Below, in pieces: positions 1 to 7,102 of a DNA stretch of 64,000 nt; position 1 is the first letter of the stretch, and each line of letters begins with the position of its first letter. Position numbers and translations under genes: made by a program. This DNA is from Pseudobdellovibrionaceae bacterium (GTDB taxonomy: Bacteria > Bdellovibrionota > Bdellovibrionia > Bdellovibrionales > Bdellovibrionaceae): contig JAHBUW010000004.1 in NCBI GenBank assembly GCA_019637875.1, forward strand, positions 124,001 to 188,000, given 5' to 3'. The notes beneath the pieces are model-generated. The model saw only the letters and a program-made list of their open reading frames with translations, was not told the origin of the DNA and made no database searches.

Positions 1-1078
1 ACTGCTCGACGGCCTTGATCATTTCGTTCGGAATTCGGTCCGGAGCATAAAGGATCTTCACATCTTTGTGTTTCCAGGATTTTTTTAAGTCATCCATCGA
101 GTTTTTTTCTATCTTGGGAGGCGTAGAGGAGTATAGCTGTTGGCCTTTCGGATAGACTTGGTCGGCAGGCACCGCAAATTCGACGATTTCGGAGAGAGCT
201 TTAAAATCTCCGTGAGTTCTTAGATACTGAATAAGGGTACGGAATTCTCGGACATCTGATCGGCCCGCGAAACGTAGAGAAATTAGCCCATCTAGATGAC
301 GTCGCCAAGACGTAGGCATTGGCCCGAGAAGCGCAACGTCTTTTTTTAGTGCGAAGCTAGGGATGTTGATAACCATTGGCCATGTGTCATCTTTCAATGT
401 CCGGACAGAGACTGGCGCTTTTGGGCGACGGACAATTACCGTATCGAACATACGATCGTGCGTATGAATCCAGTAGGGATTTTTGGAAAGCTCAAGTTCT
501 GTTTCTGATGCGCGCTTTAGAACGTATGCGCCTGAGCTAACGTTCGTACTCATTTCTCCATTTTCAATTCGAGCCAATCCGTACATTGGCTCACAGAGCC
601 TTTCGAGAAACTTCATGGCCGATATATTTTCACGTAGCTCGAAGTTAACTTCGCGCGGCGATTGAGCCTTGATGCTAACATAGGAGTTGAAGACGCTTGG
701 AACGTCTTTCGAAATTGCTCGCTTGGCGTTGTTGAAGCTGGATACAACATCGGAGGCCGTGATGGCTTCTCCATTGGACCACTTAGTATCTCTAAGGCGG
801 AACGTTAAAGATCTTTTCGAGGCATCGATCTTCCATGATTCGGCGAGCGCGGCAGTAATTCCGCCGCGCCCGTCAAACTCCACGAGACCCGTACCGATAG
901 AATACGATATCTGAACGTCCGGCATAATCGCCACTCGCCGTAAATCGACGGGAAGGCGATAGTCCTGATAGATATGCAATGTACTTCTATCCACGTTCGA
1001 GCCTTTCGCCGCGAAAGAGAGGATCATCGCGGATGAAACCGTTTTCAAAAGCTTAAAAAGTTGTAGTCGGATTGACAT
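1..1078 (-). CDS. Family-5 extracellular solute-binding protein (OppA/DppA-like), 3' end outside window
   Basis: The frame is open for 359 codons from an ATG at 1078-1076 to the window edge, so the C-terminus is missing. Residues 1-25 are basic then hydrophobic, as in a secretion signal. Residues 91-108 (LTFRLRDTKWSNGEAITA, followed by a conserved-type SDVVSSF) are the usual entry of SBP_bac_5 proteins, which bind peptides or similar ligands in the periplasm. The first 26 bases overlap the end of the small secreted-protein gene, so the two are probably translationally coupled. No permease or ATPase gene accompanies it here. It may therefore act as a sensor or scavenging partner rather than as part of a complete transporter. 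The family call is good; the ligand is unknown. Confidence 0.8.
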   Translation of the reverse strand, partial: MSIRLQLFKLLKTVSSAMILSFAAKGSNVDRSTLHIYQDYRLPVDLRRVAIMPDVQISYSIGTGLVEFDGRGGITAALAESWKIDASKRSLTFRLRDTKWSNGEAITASDVVSSFNNAKRAISKDVPSVFNSYVSIKAQSPREVNFELRENISAMKFLERLCEPMYGLARIENGEMSTNVSSGAYVLKRASETELELSKNPYWIHTHDRMFDTVIVRRPKAPVSVRTLKDDTWPMVINIPSFALKKDVALLGPMPTSWRRHLDGLISLRFAGRSDVREFRTLIQYLRTHGDFKALSEIVEFAVPADQVYPKGQQLYSSTPPKIEKNSMDDLKKSWKHKDVKILYAPDRIPNEMIKAVEQ

Positions 1079-1409
1079 CACGAACGCCAGCGATCAGTAT
1101 CTGCAATCTTTGAACTTCTGACTTCATCAGCTCGAGTTCTTCGCGGGTTCCAAGAGATTCGATTTCTCCTTTTTCGTTCAGGCCAAAAATTTCGCCTTGT
1201 AGTCGAGATTTTTCTGCCGTGATCGCCAGCGAGCGCAGCAGATCTTCGACGTCTCGGCTTTCGCTTACGACTTTGCGAGGTGCATGGAATAGCGAGCTTT
1301 TAAGTAAACCTGTTTGGTCTCCTTGGATCTCGCTTTTGCTGAGAGCAGCATGTACGTTGGGACCTGTAGCCAGGATTCCCGTTAAGCTAAGAATCAGTTT
1401 TTTCAGCAT
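1053..1409 (-). CDS. Small secreted coiled-coil protein, unknown family
   Basis: 118 residues. A signal peptide is clear (MLKK, a hydrophobic core, cleavage after about residue 21 at NVHA). The mature part is charged and mainly helical. Residues 55-108 form heptad-like runs (ELELMKSEVQRLQILIAG) suggesting a short coiled coil. The protein ends in NPTTTF. I recognise no family. It sits 9 bases after the YcaO-domain gene and overlaps the next solute-binding gene by 26 bases, so all three belong to one operon. It could be a periplasmic adaptor. Serving as a substrate for the YcaO enzyme is possible but speculative, because a Sec signal peptide is atypical for a modified-peptide precursor. Confidence 0.65.
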   Translation of the reverse strand: MLKKLILSLTGILATGPNVHAALSKSEIQGDQTGLLKSSLFHAPRKVVSESRDVEDLLRSLAITAEKSRLQGEIFGLNEKGEIESLGTREELELMKSEVQRLQILIAGVRDVNPTTTF

Positions 1410-1418
1410 CTAGCCTCC

Positions 1419-2411
1419 TCAGGCGACAAAGTGCCTTTTTAGTTTGAGATTTGGACTTTCCTTGAATTCCAGTTTCAAAAAGTCAGGAGACGTGGCTTTC
1501 ACCACATGTAAATCCCCCTGCGCTAAGCGTTGGATATTGGCGGCTGCGATCACGGGCATCGGTAAACCGCGCCAAGATTTCTCGACTTTATGCCAGCTCC
1601 ATACTTCGCCATTCATCCACTCGATCTCTGTTGGGGAGGCTTTCCATAGGGCTGTGATGTGCTTGAATATCTCGTCCTTTGGATCTTTGGACTGGGCAAG
1701 CCAAGGTAAAAGCTCAGCGCACGCGACGCTACGAGAGAGTTCCGTATGGGATCGCATATAGGCTTTATGTGCAGTCTCTCCGGAACCGTGCGATATCAAT
1801 GGCCGCCCCGGTTGAACTAGCGACTCCGCGAGAAGGCTGATGGTCGAAGTTCGACCGGCAGTCCCCAACATGACTTGAGTTATTAGATAGCCATGTGCCA
1901 GCATCCGGTTCGTTTCGAACTGCTTAGGCAAAGTTTCTAGAGAGATATGAACAAATGGGATCTGACCGTAGTAATGTCTTAACACGGTATCACGTTCTGC
2001 TAACTCTTCCACGGCATTGCGAACTGCTTGATTTAAGCATGGGTGAGCGGCGAAGCCGTTCGAATTCGAGGATCCATGAAAGAACCGATTTAAGTGGAAC
2101 AAGCAGCGCTCATAGGCCTCGGAGATCGATTTCTGTATTGCGAGAGCTGGTACTTGCGCGCAGCCTGAACCCTTAAATATGCGTCCCATGCAGGTCAGTG
2201 AAGCTACAAATGTGTGGCCATGTTTGGGGTGGAATTTGGACCAGTCCTCTAGACGAGTCAGTCGGACATGAAAGCTCTCGCCCGAGCATACGTTTGTCTG
2301 CGCGCGCGACAACAGGCGTTCGAATACATTCCGATTTGCAACGCTTCCCCAGATTTCACCTAGCACGGTCCCCACCTTGAGTTTGCTGGATACTAAACGA
2401 AAGAGTGTCAA
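1419..2411 (-). CDS. YcaO-domain protein
   Basis: 330 residues from a TTG start (2411-2409), with AAGAG a few bases upstream; no ATG start was found nearby. The YcaO ATP-binding signature is readable in order: SISEAYER (95-102), SNGFAA (117-122), EELAERD (135-141) and a later TELSR (223-227). YcaO proteins use ATP to activate peptide amides, making azolines, thioamides or amidines in modified peptides, or assist RimO-type methylthiolation. The protein is shorter than most full cyclodehydratases, and no partner E1-like or dehydrogenase gene is visible. It lies between two periplasmic solute-binding-like genes and a small secreted protein, a context I do not know from described pathways. Domain call strong, reaction unknown. 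Confidence 0.8.
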   Translation of the reverse strand: MTLFRLVSSKLKVGTVLGEIWGSVANRNVFERLLSRAQTNVCSGESFHVRLTRLEDWSKFHPKHGHTFVASLTCMGRIFKGSGCAQVPALAIQKSISEAYERCLFHLNRFFHGSSNSNGFAAHPCLNQAVRNAVEELAERDTVLRHYYGQIPFVHISLETLPKQFETNRMLAHGYLITQVMLGTAGRTSTISLLAESLVQPGRPLISHGSGETAHKAYMRSHTELSRSVACAELLPWLAQSKDPKDEIFKHITALWKASPTEIEWMNGEVWSWHKVEKSWRGLPMPVIAAANIQRLAQGDLHVVKATSPDFLKLEFKESPNLKLKRHFVA

Positions 2412-2455
2412 ATCGCTCTTTCGAAGTACGGTAAAATCTGATTCCAGGTAGATAG

Positions 2456-2481
2456 CTGTTAACTGTTGATTTTGTTAACAG
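2456..2481. promoter_or_regulatory. Perfect 8-bp inverted repeat upstream of the YcaO gene
   Basis: CTGTTAAC (2456-2463), ten bases, then GTTAACAG (2474-2481). It ends 45 bases before the TTG start of the YcaO-domain gene. No T-run follows it on the minus strand, so it looks like an operator rather than a terminator. Function inferred from position only. Confidence 0.4.
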
Positions 2482-2507
2482 GCATATTTTTCTATGAGGG
2501 ATGGATG

Positions 2508-2524
2508 CGCTAATTCTGTTAGCG
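2508..2524. promoter_or_regulatory. 6-bp inverted repeat between solute-binding and YcaO genes
   Basis: CGCTAA (2508-2513), loop TTCTG, TTAGCG (2519-2524). It lies in the 160-base gap after the upstream solute-binding gene. It could be a weak transcript-end hairpin for that gene, but no T-run follows, so it may equally be a protein-binding site. Confidence 0.3.
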
Positions 2525-2571
2525 GAGTCCTACGTTTTTTGCGTGGGCGCATAAAACCTGATACTGCATTT

Positions 2572-4029
2572 TTAAAGCCCCAGCATGTCAATAAGTAGGA
2601 ACTCCTGCCGGAACTTCGTCTTCTTGATAGTCTTAGTGTCTTTCGCGTAGATCGTCGTTGGAAGAAGCAAGAGCGGAAAGGCGCATCCTGACTCCGAAAT
2701 GGAGTTGGTCACGGCGGTGAATGCGTCGATGCGTTTCTTCGGTTCATGGATTTTTCCTGCGTCTGCGAGGAGGCGCAAAAATGATTCCTGACCACAGTAG
2801 TGCATCCACCAGAAGCTGTTATCATGAAAGATAAGGGTCGCTAACCCGGGGTCCGGGATGATTGTCGAAGCTTCCGAAAACATGACGTCGACAGATTGAG
2901 GTTTCTTGAATGCTGAGTCGACAAATTCTACTTCCGGAAGCTTCAGTTCTTCGATCAATAGATCTTTCAAGTATGGAGGAAATAATTGGTTGTTGAATGG
3001 AAGGCGGAGCTTCATACCGGTTGGCCAGTTCGCGGCTTGGTTGGCGATTTCGGAAGTGCAGGCCGGGGACTTCAGCGCATCCGGAGAGAGATATTCGGGC
3101 GGCAATAGATGCGAGAGCGATGTAATCCCGGATCCGGACTTCTCGGCCCAACGGCCAAGGGCTTTCCAAATACGACATCCAATTGTTCTTCTCGTTTCGG
3201 GAGTTAGAGAGGACATAGTTTCAGTATTGAACCCACCGATTAAGAATCCAGTGCTGCCGATGTCGATTTTTTCGAGCTTTGTTTGGAATTCCCCTTCTTT
3301 GACCGTCGGACTCAGAAGTGCGTCAACTTCGTGTTTGGAAAGGAGCTCGCGGATGTGGTCAGCCTCGAAACAAACGTCGAATCTAACCTTCGCACCTGTG
3401 GCTTTGGATTCCGTCTGGACCATATCGCAATCGTTTTGCAGCTTTTGTGCTGAAACCACTCTGTAAGGCCCGTAAGAGATACCTTTCATGATCAGATCTT
3501 TGGGTGGGAAAATCGCGAAGGACGGGCGCGCAAGAGTCTGGAGAAGGAAAGGGTAAATCTGTTTGAAGCGAAGGCTGAATTTGATGCCAGTCTCGGTTTT
3601 CGAGACACTTTCCAATCGCATGTCGAGGGGGCGGATGATTTGGGCACCGATGGAGCTATCCTCCGTGCGAAGACGTTCAAAGATCATACTCGGCAAGGAC
3701 TCTAGACGGGGGGCCCCCTCCATAGAGAAGAGAGGATGACTGGCATTGATCTCGAAATCCACGCGGTTTGCTACGTGATCGATATGCCAACGTTCAATGA
3801 GGCCCGAGTACACCTGTCCGTCACGACCGGGTTCAATAAGGCTTTGTCCGAAGAGCTGATAGAACATCTGGTGATAGATGATAAAGGCGTCAGCCATACT
3901 CCAATCGAGGGGGCGCGAATGGATGAGTATGTGCTTACTCCCACGAACTGACCAAAGATTTGTCAGGGCGAAAATTCCTAAAACGGCGGCGAAAAGGCCG
4001 CCGAGCAGACCCCATCTTGAAAAGCGCAT
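2572..4029 (-). CDS. Membrane-anchored solute-binding-like protein
   Basis: 485 residues from the ATG at 4029-4027; a TTG 36 bases upstream (4065) would add 12 residues. Residues 5-25 form one membrane anchor or uncleaved signal (WGLLGGLFAAVLGIFAL). The rest resembles a divergent family-5 solute-binding protein: paired lobes, a SGLIERW segment where the family has its entry motif, and a C-terminal block with VDVMFSEA and PDPG. It is more diverged than the partial paralogue at the window start. It heads the minus-strand operon leading to the YcaO gene and is divergent from the histidine kinase at 4090, only about 60 bases away. A ligand-sensing role for that kinase is an inference. Confidence 0.65.
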   Translation of the reverse strand: MRFSRWGLLGGLFAAVLGIFALTNLWSVRGSKHILIHSRPLDWSMADAFIIYHQMFYQLFGQSLIEPGRDGQVYSGLIERWHIDHVANRVDFEINASHPLFSMEGAPRLESLPSMIFERLRTEDSSIGAQIIRPLDMRLESVSKTETGIKFSLRFKQIYPFLLQTLARPSFAIFPPKDLIMKGISYGPYRVVSAQKLQNDCDMVQTESKATGAKVRFDVCFEADHIRELLSKHEVDALLSPTVKEGEFQTKLEKIDIGSTGFLIGGFNTETMSSLTPETRRTIGCRIWKALGRWAEKSGSGITSLSHLLPPEYLSPDALKSPACTSEIANQAANWPTGMKLRLPFNNQLFPPYLKDLLIEELKLPEVEFVDSAFKKPQSVDVMFSEASTIIPDPGLATLIFHDNSFWWMHYCGQESFLRLLADAGKIHEPKKRIDAFTAVTNSISESGCAFPLLLLPTTIYAKDTKTIKKTKFRQEFLLIDMLGL

Positions 4030-4089
4030 ATCATGAAGATATATTGCGATGCATAATTCCGACAAGTTATTAAAAGCTTAGGGAAATCC

Positions 4090-5535
4090 ATGAGAGCCGA
4101 GCCGTCGACTGCAAATGAAAAATCCGAGCGCCGGGCTGCTCCCGAACTAGGGGCGATGATCGTGCGCCCGTTTCGCTCAGGCCTTAAGCTTCTAGGGTTT
4201 GTGATCGGGGTTATGCTGATCTTTGGCTACTTTACCCATTGGTTTTCGACTAACTCGAGCTATCGACAGTTTCTTCAAGGTTTTTACGTTCCTGAGATGC
4301 GGTCTCGGCTAGTCGATGGACGTTGGAGTGAAATTCAGCTGCTATGTGAAAGAATCGCAGAGATGTCTGAAATTGGACGAATCCAGTTCGTTCGTCCGGA
4401 CGTGATCGAAGCTCCGGTATGTGACGTCGTCGTACAGACGCCGCGGGTGTGGACACTAGTGAGTGAGATCGAAATTCCGTTCGGTTTTTCTAAGGCTTCT
4501 CCTGGGCAGCTTGGGACTCTCAAGGTTCAGCGCTTCGATCATCACAGTCTCCCGCTACTCGGTCTATTTTTAGCAATGGGATCATTGCTTTATGTCGTCA
4601 TCAGCCGGATGTGGATGCGTAAGGTGCAAACCACGATTTCGAATCACGTGCGCTCGGTGACGGACATCGTACGGCTTATCCGGGAGGACGACGGTGGATC
4701 GCCCTTGGCAGAGTCGGTTCGAAATGTCCCTGTCGAAAGCCGTGAGATGGAGGTGATCCAAACGTCGATTTCCAGTTATCTGGAGAAAACGGCACGGTTG
4801 CGGGACTTGGAAATCGAAAGCGCAAAAGAAACTGCGCAAAAAGAGATGCTCCGTCAATTGGCGCATGATCTACGCTCTCCACTGTCTTCATTGAAGTTGA
4901 TCTCCGGAACCAAAAAATTCTTTGCGGACATGAAGGCCCAGCAGGTCCTATCGGCGGCGGTAAATGCAATTCAGCGACAATTGGAGCAGGCGATGGCCGC
5001 GACACGTGAGACTCCACAAATGGCCTCCAAGACGACGACAATGTTTGATATTCGAAATGTCCTCCAGGAAATCGTTCAGATGAATCGTATGGCTCATCCG
5101 AACATTGAGTTCGCTCTTGAAATGGAGGAGGGCGCAGGGATTTGTGCCGTTGACGTTGTGGCTCTTCGGCGAGTGCTGCAAAATCTCGTTACGAACAGCC
5201 GAGAGAACCTGGAGTCCATCGTCGGGCGGACCGATCCTCGAGTTACAATCGGACTTCGTCTGTACGATGGAGACCTGATATTGTCGGTTCAGGACAATGG
5301 GTCTGGTCTGCCTCCGGAGGTGCGGTCGAGCTTCGGTCAGAAGGGGCTTAGTATTGGTAAAGAAAGTGGAAACGGCTTAGGTTTGGCCGCCGCTGTTGCA
5401 TTCATCCAAGCGTCCCATGGTGACATCGAGGTTTTGAGTTCGCCTTCGGAAGGCACTGTGATCCGTTTCAGAATTCCGGCGGAGATTCGGTTGAATGGGG
5501 TTTCTGAGCTGGCTTCTCGTCGCTACGAGCCTTAA
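4090..5535 (+). CDS. Membrane sensor histidine kinase, orphan
   Basis: 481 residues, ATG preceded by AGGGA. Two membrane segments (about 31-51 and 154-174) enclose a periplasmic domain of about 100 residues of no recognised type. A linker then leads to the phospho-acceptor helix with LAHDLRSPLSSLK (H259). The ATPase domain shows the N box (LVTNSREN, N369), the G1 box (DNGSG, 402-406) and the G2 box (GNGLGLA, 427-433). All catalytic motifs are present, so it should autophosphorylate. No response-regulator gene lies beside it. It is divergent from the solute-binding-like gene, and their shared short promoter region suggests joint control. The signal is unknown. Confidence 0.88.
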   Translation: MRAEPSTANEKSERRAAPELGAMIVRPFRSGLKLLGFVIGVMLIFGYFTHWFSTNSSYRQFLQGFYVPEMRSRLVDGRWSEIQLLCERIAEMSEIGRIQFVRPDVIEAPVCDVVVQTPRVWTLVSEIEIPFGFSKASPGQLGTLKVQRFDHHSLPLLGLFLAMGSLLYVVISRMWMRKVQTTISNHVRSVTDIVRLIREDDGGSPLAESVRNVPVESREMEVIQTSISSYLEKTARLRDLEIESAKETAQKEMLRQLAHDLRSPLSSLKLISGTKKFFADMKAQQVLSAAVNAIQRQLEQAMAATRETPQMASKTTTMFDIRNVLQEIVQMNRMAHPNIEFALEMEEGAGICAVDVVALRRVLQNLVTNSRENLESIVGRTDPRVTIGLRLYDGDLILSVQDNGSGLPPEVRSSFGQKGLSIGKESGNGLGLAAAVAFIQASHGDIEVLSSPSEGTVIRFRIPAEIRLNGVSELASRRYEP

Positions 5536-5603
5536 TGTTTTTGCTCGCTATCTCGCCGCTTTTCTTCATGGACATGACCCGCACGCGTGCTAACTTATAA
5601 AGA

Positions 5604-6365
5604 ATGTCGCGTTCATCCGAAATCCGTGAGGAATTCCGTCCGGTTCAGCATATTGCAGTCAAGACGCGCATGCAGGCGTTGATCTACCATCTTCGCCGGA
5701 CTGTGGACCTTCAGTTCAATACCGTTTATCGTGATATGGCTAAAACTTTGCACCATGTGCGCGGGCAGGTTTTGGATGTTGGCTGCCGCAATGGGCCTTT
5801 CAAGCATCTGCTGGGGCCCGAAACTCGTTATACCGGTTTGGATATTGAATCCACCTCGGTCTTTGGCCGACGGAATCCCGACGTGATCTACTACGATGGA
5901 CGTACGATGCCGTTTGCCGATGCCTCCTACGACTTCGTGATCTGTTCGGAAGTTCTAGAGCACGTGCCAGACACCGAAACCTTCATCGCCGAAATCTTCC
6001 GAGTGCTCAAACCGGGCGGGCGGGCGATTTTCACCGTGCCCTGGTCGGCGCGCTATCACTTCATTCCGCATGACTACTACCGCTTCACGCCCAGTGCCTT
6101 TGAGCGGATTTTTGCGAACTTCAGCGATCTGAGTGTTCGCGCCCGCGGCACCGAGATCAGCGCAATCGCCGCCAAGTTTGTGGCGTTGAATGCGCGTCTC
6201 ATCTTGCAAGGATTGCGACCGACCCGCTGGCTGACTGGGCTAGTTCCGGGGCTTCTGCTGCTTCCGGTGACCGCGTTGGCGCTGCTGTTCGGGCAGCTGG
6301 GAATCTATTTTCGCGTGGGATCGGACGTCGATCCTCTAGGATATACGATCGAACTTACGAAGTAG
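5604..6365 (+). CDS. SAM-dependent methyltransferase with C-terminal hydrophobic segment
   Basis: 253 residues. Motif I VLDVGCRNG (56-64; arginine where a glycine is common), acidic residue at GLD (78-80), SEVLEHV (115-121) and LKPGGR (135-140) define a class I Methyltransf_11-type enzyme. A hydrophobic stretch at about 211-235 suggests membrane association, which fits a lipid-linked or polysaccharide substrate. A perfect palindrome GCACGCGTGC lies at 5581-5590, about 13 bases before the ATG, and the ribosome-binding site is weak. The end overlaps the convergent methyltransferase gene by 11 bases. It marks the left edge of the polysaccharide locus; its exact substrate cannot be read from the sequence. 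Confidence 0.8.
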   Translation: MSRSSEIREEFRPVQHIAVKTRMQALIYHLRRTVDLQFNTVYRDMAKTLHHVRGQVLDVGCRNGPFKHLLGPETRYTGLDIESTSVFGRRNPDVIYYDGRTMPFADASYDFVICSEVLEHVPDTETFIAEIFRVLKPGGRAIFTVPWSARYHFIPHDYYRFTPSAFERIFANFSDLSVRARGTEISAIAAKFVALNARLILQGLRPTRWLTGLVPGLLLLPVTALALLFGQLGIYFRVGSDVDPLGYTIELTK

Positions 6366-7101
6366 GGCTTTGGTCCGCTGCATCGCTCTTGGTGGCGACC
6401 AAAAAGATCGACTGCGCCAGAAAGCTGAAAGGCGTACGCTCGAGCAGATCGCCCAACCAAATGAGCGGTTTGATAAGAAAACTCGGAGTATTCGGTAAGA
6501 GAAAGTCCCGGCAGCGGAGTTCGTGCACGATATAGCCGTTTCGTTGCAGGCGTTCGGCGATCCAGGATTTGGTGAAGGCCATTTCGTCGGGATCAAGTCG
6601 CATGAGCCGACGTCCGAGTTTCGTGCCGAACATGAAGTACACGAGCGGGTTCTGTAGATTCGGCTCCCAGAAGACCAAGCGGCCGCCGGGCTTCAGGATG
6701 ACCCGCAGGTTCTTGAAGACGCCATCGATGTTATTCACAAGGTGGTGCAAGATTCCGTTCCCGATGACGAAGTCGAATTGACCCTTATGCTGGTTCAGGA
6801 AAGCCGGTGCCGTCACATCCGCCAGTTGAAAACGGATGTTGGGACGGGCGGGCTGTGACTGCGCGGCCTCGATGAACTTCGGGGAAATATCCGCCGCCGT
6901 CAGTTGGATGCGTGGGTCATTCGCGACCAGAAATGACATTTCGGCCGTTCCGCAGCCGATTTCCAAAGCACGAACCGGGTTGGACGGCGAGGCGAGCAGC
7001 GCCTCGCGAATCCGGTCGGCGCGACGATGAGTGCGAACCGTCATCGCGGGCGATGGACGGAAAATCTGGTTAATGCCGTTTTCGTCAGTGATCAGTTCCA
7101 A
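6355..7101 (-). CDS. SAM-dependent methyltransferase
   Basis: 248 residues. LEIGCGTAE (46-54) is motif I, AADIS (69-73) holds the acidic ribose-binding residue, and GNGILHHL (114-121), ILKPGGR and WEPN follow in order. The EPN..NP end of this core is shared with the methyltransferase at 11101, so the two may be related. It starts one base after the end of the epimerase-glycosyltransferase fusion gene and is the last gene of a minus-strand operon with the split transketolase. A role in O-methylating the product of that operon is likely but inferred. Confidence 0.8.
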   Translation of the reverse strand: MELITDENGINQIFRPSPAMTVRTHRRADRIREALLASPSNPVRALEIGCGTAEMSFLVANDPRIQLTAADISPKFIEAAQSQPARPNIRFQLADVTAPAFLNQHKGQFDFVIGNGILHHLVNNIDGVFKNLRVILKPGGRLVFWEPNLQNPLVYFMFGTKLGRRLMRLDPDEMAFTKSWIAERLQRNGYIVHELRCRDFLLPNTPSFLIKPLIWLGDLLERTPFSFLAQSIFLVATKSDAADQSPTS

Positions 7102-7102
7102 A

